From: Virgibacillus halotolerans
Lineage (GTDB): Bacteria > Bacillota > Bacilli > Bacillales > Amphibacillaceae
NCBI RefSeq assembly: GCF_016908515.1
Contig: NZ_JAFBEA010000005.1
Location: forward strand, 221,602 to 285,601
Length of the DNA stretch: 64,000 nt
Reading direction: 5' to 3'
The position numbers and the translations under genes are program-made. The notes under the pieces were generated by a model. It was not told the DNA's origin. It worked only from the letters and a program-made list of their open reading frames with translations, and ran no database searches. Position 1 is the first letter of the stretch. Each line of letters starts with the position of its first letter. This document shows positions 23,323 through 32,241 of this stretch, in pieces.

Positions 23323-23727
23323 TTATTTGTGTGATACATAACGAATCATCGGTGTAAGTGCTTTGAACTCATTTGATACTTCGTCGGCTAATTTAGCTTC
23401 ATAAACACTACCTCTAACAATAACGGAACCTGCGATTAAATCGTTTTTACCGTCATTTGTAAAACCGTATTCTAGTACGCTGAACTCGTCGAATCCTTCT
23501 AAGCCCGTGGTTCCTTCTTCTTCGTCACCAGTAATGTCAGCCACAGGTTCAAACTTGCCTGTACTCGTATTACGTGCAATTAACTTCCCTGCCCCGATAT
23601 CTCCCGTAGGGAACGCAGTAGCATCCAAAGTAGCTCCCGCTTCTAAATATTGTAAATGGTCTGACGCTAAAATCCCTTTTCCTCCGCTGAAATCAGTTAC
23701 CTCGAATTTCGGTGTGTAAAATGGCAT
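23323..23727 (-). CDS. Head decoration protein (gpD-like)
   Basis: 134 residues, beta-rich, directly before the capsid gene. GKGILASDHLQYLEAGATLD and AGKLIARNTSTGKFEPV are typical of the lambda gpD/decoration family, which binds at threefold axes and stabilises the expanded head. AGGAGG precedes the ATG. Confidence 0.85.
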   Translation of the reverse strand: MPFYTPKFEVTDFSGGKGILASDHLQYLEAGATLDATAFPTGDIGAGKLIARNTSTGKFEPVADITGDEEEGTTGLEGFDEFSVLEYGFTNDGKNDLIAGSVIVRGSVYEAKLADEVSNEFKALTPMIRYVSHK

Positions 23728-23744
23728 TAAAATTCCTCCTAGTT

Positions 23745-24302
23745 TTATTTTTTCTTATTAAATACTCTTTCGTACAACTCTCTCCCGTAACTTGACGGGT
23801 CGGCTGACTCCGCTTTATCCCTCGCACCATTTCCGGCACTAGGATCGACGTATGTCGGCTTTGGAGCAATAACCGCCTTCAAATCTTCGATAGACTTCGC
23901 AATATCTTCGTCAGTTTCTCCGACAACCGTATTACGGAGTAATCCGATCTGTTCCGCTGTATATCCCGCCTGTGTCAATAACGTATCTTTCTTCGCGTTA
24001 AGCACGTCTGCTTTCTGCGCTTCTAAATCGGCCTTATATTGCTCCGCCAGTTTCTTGTAGTCCTGCGCTTCCTCCAAACGTTTCCGCTCGTCCTCCGCCT
24101 GTTGCTTCTCGATATTGTCTAACCGTTCTTTTAGCGCATTTGCTTCGTCGACTTTCGCCTTAAAACGGTCATACGGTATCTTTTGTTCCGGAGTAGTCTC
24201 GGCTGGTTGTTCGGTAGTTTCCGTCTCCGCAGACGCTTGTTCGCCGTTAACTGGATCCGTAACTGGTAATTGCGTTTGTTGTTCGTTTGTTTCCTCTGGC
24301 AT
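23745..24302 (-). CDS. Capsid scaffolding protein (DUF4355-type)
   Basis: 185 residues, highly charged and helical. Acidic N-terminus (TNEQQTQLPVTDPVNGEQ), long coiled coil (residues about 45-110, RFKAKVDEANALKERLDNIE) and a C-terminus with SSYGRELYERVFNKKK, the capsid-binding tail seen in DUF4355 scaffolds. It would direct assembly of gpE-type capsids and be lost at maturation. Confidence 0.85.
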   Translation of the reverse strand: MPEETNEQQTQLPVTDPVNGEQASAETETTEQPAETTPEQKIPYDRFKAKVDEANALKERLDNIEKQQAEDERKRLEEAQDYKKLAEQYKADLEAQKADVLNAKKDTLLTQAGYTAEQIGLLRNTVVGETDEDIAKSIEDLKAVIAPKPTYVDPSAGNGARDKAESADPSSYGRELYERVFNKKK

Positions 24303-24379
24303 AAATATCGTCTCCTCTCGCTTAACGCCCGACGGCGAAGTTTTGTTCCGGATAGTTTAGCGACTTTTCGGTCGAGGTA

Positions 24380-24616
24380 TTACGCTTCTGGTTCGTTGAT
24401 TAACGCTAATAATGCGTCAACCTGTTCCTGCGTGAATTGTGGTTCCGCGTCTTTACCGGGCGGTCCGGTATCTCCTTTAGGACCATCCGGACCTCTTGCG
24501 CCATCTTGTCCGTCATTTCCCGGATCACCTTTCGGACCAACCGGACCTGGTTCGCCAGGATCTCCCTTCTCTCCGGGGATTCCTCCGGTTTTGTTACTGT
24601 ACATCGGTTCTGCCAT
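24380..24616 (-). CDS. Second short collagen-like protein, between portal and scaffold
   Basis: About 78 residues with roughly fourteen Gly-X-Y triplets ([16 protein letters not shown] then [13 protein letters not shown]...), and a short helical C-terminus ([13 protein letters not shown]). ATG at 24616 is preferred because GGAGGTG is seven bases before it; the gene overlaps the portal end by 23 bp. Location with head genes suggests a capsid-attached fibre rather than a tail part. Confidence 0.75.
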   Translation of the reverse strand: MAEPMYSNKTGGIPGEKGDPGEPGPVGPKGDPGNDGQDGARGPDGPKGDTGPPGKDAEPQFTQEQVDALLALINEPEA

Positions 24617-26198
24617 CGTCATCACCTCCGATCGCTTCTTCTCTGTATGGATCGCTGTCTGATCGTTGTCGACTGCGTTCGCTTTCGATTTCCTGTACCT
24701 TCGCTTGTACGTTCTCTACGCCTAGACGCTCGATTGCGCCTTTCGTTGATTCGAAACCTGCCGCAGATTCTAGGTCGAGTAGTTCGACTAGTTCCTTACG
24801 GTTATCCGGTAACGGTAATACGAAACGCATCTCATTCGTATATTCGTCGCCAATTTCTCGGATGACTGGCTTATCATACGCAAACTTGTCCGAATCTGTA
24901 CGCGCCTGTAAGTATCGGATTGACTTCTCGTGTAACTCCGATAAATTATATCCCCACGACAACCAATGCTCTTCGGTGTCCGTGATAATATCGTGAAACA
25001 GTATCTGTAACGCCTCACCGTTAAGTCCTCCGAAGTTAAGTTCTTGCGGAACTATTTGCGGTAATCCGCTAATCTCGTGCATTGCCGCCTTAACTCGCGC
25101 ATACTGATCCTTAAATGCTTCGCGCCAACGGAATCCACTTTCGACTTTCTTAATATCCGGAGTCTGTCCGTCGGTATGACCGCGTGCCTCTACGACTGCG
25201 CCCGGAGATACTTCCATTTGTTCCGCTGTTCCGACTGTCGCGTTTAATACCGCAGTCATTGGGAACATTTCGAATTTAAGCGAATCAATTGCGTCCTCAT
25301 TAAGCTGGTTAAGTCGATCATTCTGCTCGCGTAGGTCGCTGATCTCGGATTCCCCTAGTGATTCCGCCAATAGTTCGTCCACAGGGAACGTTTGAACAGG
25401 AAGGAAATCTAGTCCCATCGGCGATAGCTTGACGACTGTTTTAAGAAGCTTCAAATCGGATTCGCGTAGTATCGTTTCCTCGAGCCATGCCTGACCGTCA
25501 ATTAAACGAAATGACTGTAGCTGTATCGCGTCTACCTCGTTACCTTTAACTTCCCACTTGCGCGCCTTAACGAAATGCGCTCCGATTAAATCCTCGAAGT
25601 CATCATCGGAATAAACCGGAATAAATTCGCTATCCGGTCGGAATATCCACCGCAACTTACCCGTCTGCTGATTGAATACGATCTTACATACGACCCTATC
25701 CGCAATAAGACGATCCCGCGCAGCTTGCGTCAATCTTGCGCGCATCTTATTTTCGTCCCATAGCTTGTACAGAAGTTGTTCGTAATCCTCCGCTCGGCGG
25801 TTCTCCTTGCGTTGTGCATCGCTTGGCGTATATCCTTCCGCTATCACATCGGCGATATCGTCAATCTGCTTACGTGGAACGCTGATTCCGTGTGTCCCGC
25901 CCATCTGCCACCGTGCCTTACGGTCAACGATCGCCTTAAAATAGTTCGTGGCGTAACGCGTAGGCTTATAGTCGAATCCCGGTGGGCGCTCGAGTTCCTT
26001 CGCCTTGACGAGTTGTCCCGTGCGAGGATCGATGTGCTGTTTTCCGGAATAATAATCGTAATTGGATAGCTGCTTCTGAATACGTTCGAATGTTTCGACT
26101 CCCAACGCCTGTTGAAACGGTGAAAATAAAATATCGTTCATATCGTCGGGCGACAATAAATTATAATCGCCTATAATTCCTCGGTATCTTTTCGCCAT
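24594..26198 (-). CDS. Portal protein, SPP1 gp6-like
   Basis: 534 residues. It matches the SPP1-type portal layout: [10 protein letters not shown] near residue 50, [19 protein letters not shown], a helical stem region and [12 protein letters not shown] with [11 protein letters not shown] in the second half, then an acidic Arg/Ser-rich C-terminus. Twelve copies form the DNA channel at one head vertex. It follows the large terminase gene directly, with GGAGGCGG before the ATG. Confidence 0.9.
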   Translation of the reverse strand: MAKRYRGIIGDYNLLSPDDMNDILFSPFQQALGVETFERIQKQLSNYDYYSGKQHIDPRTGQLVKAKELERPPGFDYKPTRYATNYFKAIVDRKARWQMGGTHGISVPRKQIDDIADVIAEGYTPSDAQRKENRRAEDYEQLLYKLWDENKMRARLTQAARDRLIADRVVCKIVFNQQTGKLRWIFRPDSEFIPVYSDDDFEDLIGAHFVKARKWEVKGNEVDAIQLQSFRLIDGQAWLEETILRESDLKLLKTVVKLSPMGLDFLPVQTFPVDELLAESLGESEISDLREQNDRLNQLNEDAIDSLKFEMFPMTAVLNATVGTAEQMEVSPGAVVEARGHTDGQTPDIKKVESGFRWREAFKDQYARVKAAMHEISGLPQIVPQELNFGGLNGEALQILFHDIITDTEEHWLSWGYNLSELHEKSIRYLQARTDSDKFAYDKPVIREIGDEYTNEMRFVLPLPDNRKELVELLDLESAAGFESTKGAIERLGVENVQAKVQEIESERSRQRSDSDPYREEAIGGDDDGRTDVQ

Positions 26199-26250
26199 CT
26201 GTCCGCCTCCTTTCCTGGTATCTTTCGTATTACCATCGATTCATGTCGCA

Positions 26251-27954
26251 CTACCATCGATTCATACGCTTAACTGTCCGAACTACCGCGTCACTTTCCG
26301 CCGAAGCATCTACCGACATTGTTAACGAGTCCGGCAAATCGTCGTGACCGCCCTGTCCGTACCTCTCGAATTGTTCGAGTAGTAGCGAATGCTTTCTGCT
26401 GAATTGGATCGTCTTGTTTTCGACCGAAGGAAGCATCGCCTCGATTCGCAACTCTTTCCTTGTCCGCTGGAATATCTTCTTTAGTCGTGTGTATGACGGA
26501 TAACCGGCGTTTGCTAGTTCGACCTTTAACATATCCGCAAAGAATTCCTGTGCCGCCTGCGCCTCAACCGCTACTACATCCGGCTCCCAATGAAGCGTCA
26601 TCTCGACTATCTTCTCGATAAATGCGTCAGGCTTAACTCTCTCGCCGTACGAATCCACAACGTAAACTATTCCGCTTTCCTTATTACGAGCGACAACGGA
26701 TATAGCCGAGTAGTCTCCGCGTTCTTTCTTACCCATCGCAAAGTCAACGCCCATCGATATCGTGTGTTCCGCGTGATTGAATGTCTTGTCCGGATGAAGG
26801 TCGTCCCAATACGTAAATGTTTCCGGATTAAATATCATCGACTCTTCATCGACCGGATTGTTCATGTACTCCGTGTTAAACGCCTTACTTCCGTTATCCC
26901 ATTTCCATTTCATCAGCTTATACAACGGCTGTACGTCGTTCCATAAGACGCGCGATCCCGCCAGTAATTCCGCCTCATGATCCTTATAGAATGCGTCAGC
27001 ATCCGCTTTCCTGTCCGGATTATCACGATCAACGTAAATAAGCCGACATTGTTCCCACAAGTCAGCGTTAGTTGGTTCGTCAATAATGGCGCGATAAATC
27101 CGCGTCTCAAAGTCCGACCGGTGATACAATACCTGTATAAGTAACGCGTCAAAGTGTACCGTCGTTCCCATATAGACAATCGCAGTACGTTCGCCTTTAG
27201 GGTCGCCTAACGGAACAACCGTCTGACTGAACCAATTACGTAAGTTAGCGCGCTGTTCTGGCGTAGAAGCGTTACCGCCTGGTCTAGCGTCCTCCAAATC
27301 GTCACATACGATTAAATCCGGTCGCGATCCGTTCCAGTTACGTCCACGCAATGCCTGTCCAGTAGATGCCGCCTCGACTAATGCAACTTGGCGCTTTCTA
27401 TCTCCGTCTTGATACCACGCGATAAATGACTCCGAGTTATCCTGTGCGTTCGCCTGATCCTTTGGCGATAACAGGGCGCCGAAGTCATTCCGTAGCTTAT
27501 CGTTATACTTCATCTGATTACGTACCCATTCCATGTTACCCTTCGAAACTGTCGGAGTCTCTGAGATAATCATTACGTACTTACGGAGGCGATATACGAT
27601 CTGATGAATCGGGAATGCCTTCGATAGATACGAACTCTTCGCATGGGACCTGGGAGCAGCTACCGCTACCTGCGCGTTTACTTTCTCCGAGGATACTTCC
27701 GACATAATCTCGTTAATTTCCTTATGGAATTCCGGAGACTCCGATTTATCTGCGACATCAAATCCGTCCCAGTTACCGTCGTTTCCCGGGTTACCTGCTT
27801 CGCTAAAATATTCGATCGCAAACTGTAAAGTATCCATCTCACAACGTTCAATCCGCCGTAGACGTTCGAGTTCTTCCGCCTTCTCGATGTAATCAGATGC
27901 AACGTCCGGGTCACTTAATAGATCGTTCATGTCCGGATACTTTTCGTCGAGCAT
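26251..27954 (-). CDS. Terminase large subunit
   Basis: At least 567 residues. The ATPase domain has a Walker A-like PRSHAKSS near residue 102 and Walker B LIVCDDLED near 215; the nuclease domain has SMGVDFAMGKKERGDYSAI near 410, DVVAVEAQAAQEFF and DDLPDSLTM near the end, the acidic residues of terminase nucleases. ATG at 27954 has no ribosome binding site. The frame stays open upstream for 28 codons (GKWISGAERRELIDVYVQYID) to ATA at 28038, which follows AAGGGAG; the protein may start there with AUA. It drives DNA packaging with the portal. Confidence 0.92.
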   Translation of the reverse strand: MLDEKYPDMNDLLSDPDVASDYIEKAEELERLRRIERCEMDTLQFAIEYFSEAGNPGNDGNWDGFDVADKSESPEFHKEINEIMSEVSSEKVNAQVAVAAPRSHAKSSYLSKAFPIHQIVYRLRKYVMIISETPTVSKGNMEWVRNQMKYNDKLRNDFGALLSPKDQANAQDNSESFIAWYQDGDRKRQVALVEAASTGQALRGRNWNGSRPDLIVCDDLEDARPGGNASTPEQRANLRNWFSQTVVPLGDPKGERTAIVYMGTTVHFDALLIQVLYHRSDFETRIYRAIIDEPTNADLWEQCRLIYVDRDNPDRKADADAFYKDHEAELLAGSRVLWNDVQPLYKLMKWKWDNGSKAFNTEYMNNPVDEESMIFNPETFTYWDDLHPDKTFNHAEHTISMGVDFAMGKKERGDYSAISVVARNKESGIVYVVDSYGERVKPDAFIEKIVEMTLHWEPDVVAVEAQAAQEFFADMLKVELANAGYPSYTRLKKIFQRTRKELRIEAMLPSVENKTIQFSRKHSLLLEQFERYGQGGHDDLPDSLTMSVDASAESDAVVRTVKRMNRW

Positions 27955-28164
27955 ATCGATATACTGTACATATACATCGATTAGTTCCCGCCGTTCGGCG
28001 CCGGAAATCCATTTACCGTTAACAAATGCGATAGTTATCGTCTCCCTTCTCGTGTACCTTCGATTGTATTGCGTTACTATTACGTTGACATACGTCTAAT
28101 CATCGTTTTAAGGCGTGTTACAGCGTGACTGTGCGTTCTTTGGTGTATTCGCCTACGACATCGA

Positions 28165-28187
28165 CAAAAAGACGCTCAATGGCGTCT
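28165..28187 (-). terminator. Terminator upstream of the late packaging/structural operon
   Basis: On the minus strand AGACGC and GCGTCT pair perfectly around a 6-nt loop and TTTTT follows at the stem base. It would stop transcription from the small terminase side before the large terminase gene, so the late operon likely has its own promoter between 28040 and 28165. Confidence 0.8.
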
Positions 28188-28189
28188 GT

Positions 28190-29141
28190 GTGCGTTTATG
28201 TATTACGTTGTTTGCGGGGTGCGTCCGAATAGGGTGCGTCGGGTGGCGAAGGTGTACGTAAAAAGACGAAGTGAAAATTTGATATCCGCGGTTAAGGTGT
28301 GCCTGGCGACGGCGCCACGGAATAAACCGCCCCGCCCCTCTTTGTTTCTCCGCCCGCTTTCCGGAATTCTCGGATTTCCTGTTTCGCCGGTTTCCCTATT
28401 CCGCATGTATATCGTATTCATCGTTATACATTATAGCTTCCGATAATCTTTAATATGTTAACTGCCGAATATTCCGTCAATGGTCGTAACCCTTACGCAT
28501 CAACGGTTGGTCAGCCTCCACTGTTGTCGCCAACTACTTCCGCTGTTATGCATCGACATACATACGCTATACTGTACGCCATACACTACAGTTACGTTAA
28601 GTAACCGAACACTTCCGCTGCATAAAATCGTGCATAACTGACGCCTTGCGTTACATAATTACGGTGCTACATCGCTGCAGTCTGTCGCCACCAGCCCGAC
28701 AGTACGGCGCACAGGAACCGGTAGTACGTCAAAGCATTCCGACCCTCACGCGCCAGAGCCTCGTGCCTGGTGTACGGAGCCTATCCGTCACTACATACGC
28801 TACCCTACCGGCATCCCTATACGCCACCACACGGCAGTACCTCGCCTGCATTCCGTCCCTATACTACGCTACCTGTATTACCCTACGATACCATATACGT
28901 CACTACAGCGCCAGTGTGTACGTCACTATATTCGGTACAGCGCTAGATACCACGCTATCAGGTACGTCACATATACGCCACTACAACGCTGTATACGCCT
29001 CTCTATACAGTACGCTATATGTACGTTACCCTATCCGGCACTACGTCGCTGTACGGCGCTATAAACAACGCCTGTAGTACGTCACCTGTAGCCGACTGTA
29101 AACCGTACTTAATCCGGTTCCTTCTATATAATGTCCGCCAA
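28190..29141. repeat. Gene-free, TACG-rich degenerate repeat region between terminase genes
   Basis: No gene with a ribosome binding site is present. From about 28640 to 29110 short words such as TACGTCACTA, TACGCCACTAC and TACGTTACC recur at irregular 15-30 bp spacing, about twenty TACG tetramers in all. The remaining left part (28190-28640) is also non-coding and GC-rich in places. A packaging initiation site or a recombination/replication region is possible; see findings. Confidence 0.55.
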
Positions 29142-29540
29142 CTAGTCCGGCTTTACATTACTACCATTTTCTAACCTACTGCGGAACTTCTCGATCTCCG
29201 CCTTCATTGCGTCAGTATCTTCCGCCTTGGATGCCGTTTCTATCTCGTGCTTCTCCGTCAACATTCCGTGTGCCTGTAGCAATGTACGAAATAAGGCCGC
29301 ATTTCCATCGTTTATAATATGATTCGGAATCGACTCCATAATCTCCGGCATAGTGTCGAGAGTATTACGTACAATCTCGTCCTTTAGCGCCTTATTAAAG
29401 TCGTCCCTCTTACGCCAATCTACGAGTGCCTGACGGCTTACTCCGACCTTATCAGCGACTTGTTGGTACGTTAGTCCTCCACGTTTAGGTAACGCCAGTA
29501 TCGTCACAGCAGCGATCTGCTTCTCGTTTAACTTCGCCAT
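29142..29540 (-). CDS. Small terminase subunit (phBC6A51-type HTH), putative
   Basis: 132 residues. The first 60 form a helix-turn-helix (LTYQQVADKVGVSRQALVDWRKRDDF) as in phBC6A51-type small terminases and related DNA-binding proteins; a helical oligomerisation part follows. It is the first gene upstream of the large terminase, although a 1.1 kb gap and a terminator lie between. It would recognise the packaging site. GGAGGGG precedes the ATG. Confidence 0.7.
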   Translation of the reverse strand: MAKLNEKQIAAVTILALPKRGGLTYQQVADKVGVSRQALVDWRKRDDFNKALKDEIVRNTLDTMPEIMESIPNHIINDGNAALFRTLLQAHGMLTEKHEIETASKAEDTDAMKAEIEKFRSRLENGSNVKPD

Positions 29541-29814
29541 GTTATCGCCCCTCCCCTCCGTTGCTGTTCCGTATTATTTCCTATATCCATAATATGCGAG
29601 TACTCCTCGTACGTATACGGATAATATTGCGTACTTTATACGCCTATATGTGCGTCCTGGTAATCGTCTTAACATCGGAACACCTCCGCTTGTTATAACG
29701 CCAATAACCGCCTGACCTGCGAACGTTGGGCGCCACAAGTAGACGGTCTTGACCTTTCTCTTTTCTTTAAGATCTGACGCACTTGACCTATCGCACTATA
29801 TCTCTTATCTATTG

Positions 29815-29898
29815 GCGATAATCTTTTAGCGTAAGCGATCTATCTTTTGAAATCACTCTCCCGAGTTAACCGTACTTTGGTTAATCTCGGTATTACTT
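29815..29898 (-). promoter_or_regulatory. Structured element copy 1 (hairpin with conserved flanks)
   Basis: Written on the + strand, GCGATAATCTTTTAG (29815-29829) is followed after a spacer by a hairpin (CCGAG-TTAACC, 7-nt loop, GGTTAA-T-CTCGG; 29861-29890) and TATTACTT. The same layout with different stem bases occurs at 59365-59429. It lies between a winged-helix gene and the small terminase gene in a 500-bp gap that otherwise holds AT-rich sequence and iterons. Confidence 0.55.
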
Positions 29899-29974
29899 GA
29901 CCTTGTTCTCTCTTTCGCTATTACTTCTATATACTTACTTATCGATATACTTAACTATCTATATACTTAATACG

Positions 29975-30036
29975 GACTGAATCCGCATTTGCGAAGGGCT
30001 GAATCCGCCATTGCAAAGGGCTGAATCCGCATTCGA
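29975..30036. repeat. Three 22-bp iterons
   Basis: Units start at 29975, 29997 and 30019 and share CTGAATCCGC followed by a variable CATT or CCATT and GCGAAG/GCAAAG. The spacing is exactly 22 bp, about two helical turns, which fits binding sites for a DNA-binding protein. They end a few bases before the stop of the winged-helix gene at 30042, a possible binding partner. Confidence 0.7.
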
Positions 30037-30041
30037 CCTCG

Positions 30042-30407
30042 CTAGCCCGCGCCACTACGCCATTTGTCCGATAGCTTATATTCCTGCAACGGCTTGCCTC
30101 CGTACCTGTTCGGGACATCACGCGTCTCAATAAATCCGTACTTTACGAGCCGATCTATGCACGAATTAAGTCCGTCCTTGCCGATGGATAGCTCCGCCAT
30201 CATGCGAGTCTTTGTCGTATATGCGTAACCCTTCTTGCCGTTATCCGCACCTTTTCCGGCATCGTCCGAATACTGGATGTACATTACGATGTAGATAAAC
30301 ACCGCAAAGTCTCCGTACCCTAGATCGTTGTCCTTATCGAAAAATACTCGCTTTATTCCGTTATCAATCGGAGTATGATTCGTTAATTTACCGCCCTTTT
30401 CGATCAT
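30042..30407 (-). CDS. Winged-helix DNA-binding protein
   Basis: 121 residues. The C-terminal two thirds read as a winged helix (GYAYTTKTRMMAELSIGKDGLNSCIDRLVKYGFIETRDVPNRYGGKPLQEYKL), as in replication initiator or DnaD-type N-terminal domains. Three 22-bp iterons and a structured element lie immediately downstream, so a role as an initiator or operon regulator is possible, but this is inference. CGGAGGAAT precedes the ATG. Confidence 0.65.
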   Translation of the reverse strand: MIEKGGKLTNHTPIDNGIKRVFFDKDNDLGYGDFAVFIYIVMYIQYSDDAGKGADNGKKGYAYTTKTRMMAELSIGKDGLNSCIDRLVKYGFIETRDVPNRYGGKPLQEYKLSDKWRSGAG

Positions 30408-30440
30408 ATACTATTCCTCCGTTCACTAAGTTACTTCCCG

Positions 30441-30668
30441 TTAACTATTCGCCTGTATGCGACCTTTACCGACGTCCAATCGTCCCTCAGCGCGTGCCTG
30501 CGCCTTCCTAGCGTCATATTCGTCCAATAGGCTACGTAATCCGTCATCACGCTCAAACACCCACATACGGTTGCCTGTGCGGCTGTGCGTAGTGGCGTAT
30601 TTGTAGCGGAGCCCGTTCGCCTTTAAGAAATGCATTAATGTCGTAGAGTAGCAGAAAAACTCGTTCAC
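30441..30668 (-). CDS. Small conserved phage protein (DUF5659-like)
   Basis: 75 residues. LMHFLKANGLRYKYATTHSRTGNRMWVFERDDGLRSLLDEY resembles a short domain often annotated DUF5659 in Bacillus phages; role unknown. Starts with GTG after GGAGGTCGATTAT. Confidence 0.55.
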   Translation of the reverse strand: MNEFFCYSTTLMHFLKANGLRYKYATTHSRTGNRMWVFERDDGLRSLLDEYDARKAQARAEGRLDVGKGRIQANS

Positions 30669-30698
30669 ATAATCGACCTCCGTTAAATTATAAGTAGT

Positions 30699-31016
30699 TT
30701 ATAGCTTGCGTAACGCAGCCAAATCCGTTCCCTCACGACTCTCACCTGATAACTCAATCGCCGTCCAGTCGTCAATATTACTGTCTATTCCGGTTATCTC
30801 GAGGAACATGCGAGGACATATCGTTCTAGGTCGGTCGTCAGCCGAAAATGCAACGCCCAGTTTAACGGGTTCACGTATCATATCGAAAAACTCGAGTACG
30901 TCCTCATTTTCCAGAATAAACGTCATTTTCGCCTTACCATCGTCGTAGATGAAGTCCAAGTTATTCGGAAATCTTACGCCATTTAACGTTGGTTTTGCTG
31001 CTATTCGATTACTCAT
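30699..31016 (-). CDS. Phage protein of unknown function
   Basis: 105 residues from ATG at 31016, which follows GAGGTGAAGACG and overlaps the stop of the upstream small gene (ATGAGTAA). Alpha/beta with no recognisable motif. An in-frame ATG at 31037 is possible but lacks a binding site. Confidence 0.6.
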   Translation of the reverse strand: MSNRIAAKPTLNGVRFPNNLDFIYDDGKAKMTFILENEDVLEFFDMIREPVKLGVAFSADDRPRTICPRMFLEITGIDSNIDDWTAIELSGESREGTDLAALRKL

Positions 31017-31182
31017 CGTCTTCACCTCTACCGACATCTAACTCGCCATTAATCTCGGACATAACCTCGTTTATTTCTCTAGCGCAGTTAATTCCGCACT
31101 CCTTCAGTGTCCGCAACTCCCGTAAATAATTAAGCAGTAAACTCGATCTTTCCCCGTTAAATTCATTCGTCTGTTCGTTCAT
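31009..31182 (-). CDS. Small phage protein of unknown function (57 aa)
   Basis: ATG at 31182 after AGGAGGATG; product starts MNEQTNEFNGERSSLLLNYL and ends in an acidic tail (GRGEDDE). Helical, with two Cys in the middle (ECGINC). The stop is overlapped by the next start, so the two genes are translationally coupled. Not recognised. Confidence 0.65.
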   Translation of the reverse strand: MNEQTNEFNGERSSLLLNYLRELRTLKECGINCAREINEVMSEINGELDVGRGEDDE

Positions 31183-31767
31183 CTTCGATCATCCTCCTCG
31201 TATTGTGTGCGTGCCGTTTATATTTAACGTCCGAGTCACGCCTTTCGGGCGGTTTTAACGCAAAAATAAAGACGCCTGCCACGGTATAGGAGCGTTTTAT
31301 TGCTCGATGTGACAAGCGCCTATTTACGGAGGCAGGTCGGCGTATCCTGTATCTCTTGTAACCGATCAACGGCTGTACTACGCACCCGCGCAAAAGACTT
31401 ACGTTGACACGGCGTGTCGGGAACCTTTCCGCCCTCCCCGTTGTTGCTACACCTTTACGGCATCATGGTCGGCGATGGTACACAGTTTCCGGAACATTAT
31501 ACGCCTTACCGGCAAGGCTATCGGAGCCGACCGTCCGATATTATATCCGCGAGCCTTTCAGTCGATCACTTCGCTGAGTTTGCCCGCGAATATCGCAGGT
31601 ATTATCCCGAGAATATGTGAATCGTTCACGTTTTCCGAAAGGGTAACCGTCTAAATAACGGTAATATCGGTAAATTAGTGTAGATTAATCCTTACGTTAT
31701 AATTTCGTTTGACAAACGCCGAATATTTATATACAATAAGACAAACGGATATAAGGAGGATGTATTT
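31183..31767. promoter_or_regulatory. Intergenic region between divergent phage genes, with + strand promoter
   Basis: The 585 bp hold no convincing gene; a 68-codon + frame at 31414-31620 has no ribosome binding site. At the right end TTGACA (31709-31714), a 17-bp spacer and TACAAT (31732-31737) form a strong sigma-A promoter for the metallopeptidase-like gene, with AAGGAGG just before its ATG. A leftward promoter for the 31182 operon should also lie here but I cannot place it. Confidence 0.6.
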
Positions 31768-32202
31768 ATGGATTTGTTCTCATTGACTAAGGAAAGCTCC
31801 CTGGTAACTCAAGCAGAAGATGTCATCAAGGAGATGTTCCCGAAGTTATTAAAGCTAATAAGTTATGATATAAAAACCGGTTTACCTTATGCCTTTTTGA
31901 AGCAACACGATACAGAAACCCACAACGTCGCAGGTGCGTATGACCATAAAACAAATACCTTGTATATAAGCGCTAAGGCGACAGTTAACGACTGCATCCA
32001 CGAAATAGGGCACTGCATTCATTACCAAGTATTAGGTTGCAAGGAGTTCCCTTTGCCCCTAGATGGCAAGACGGAATATGCCCACGTTAACTTTAAAGAA
32101 GATTTTGCGGAGGCATTTACGGATTTATGCTCAAAGGGGAATGTAATAACTGATAGGGATCGGGAGATGTTCGATATACTAAACAGTGTAACAAAGGTAT
32201 AG
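31768..32202 (+). CDS. Small zinc metallopeptidase-like protein (HExxH), likely expressed in lysogen
   Basis: 144 residues with NDCIHEIGHCIHYQVLG near residue 75; HEIGH is the zinc-binding HExxH motif, and FKEDFAEAFTDL near 112 may give the third ligand. There is no signal peptide or HTH, so it acts in the cytoplasm and is not a complete ImmA/IrrE protein. It is one of the few rightward genes, has its own near-consensus promoter and uses AT-richer codons than its neighbours, features of a moron gene. Target unknown. Confidence 0.75.
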   Translation: MDLFSLTKESSLVTQAEDVIKEMFPKLLKLISYDIKTGLPYAFLKQHDTETHNVAGAYDHKTNTLYISAKATVNDCIHEIGHCIHYQVLGCKEFPLPLDGKTEYAHVNFKEDFAEAFTDLCSKGNVITDRDREMFDILNSVTKV

Positions 32203-32241
32203 ATGCGTTATTTTTATACAACATCTATACCAATCCTCATA

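Noticed and set aside
28646..29077. 143-codon + strand frame in the repeat-rich gap
   Set aside because: Composition is dominated by Arg, Tyr, Thr and Ser from the TACG repeats and there is no ribosome binding site.
31414..31620. 68-codon + strand frame between divergent genes
   Set aside because: GTG start without binding site and no recognisable protein features; TTGACA nearby has no matching -10 box.
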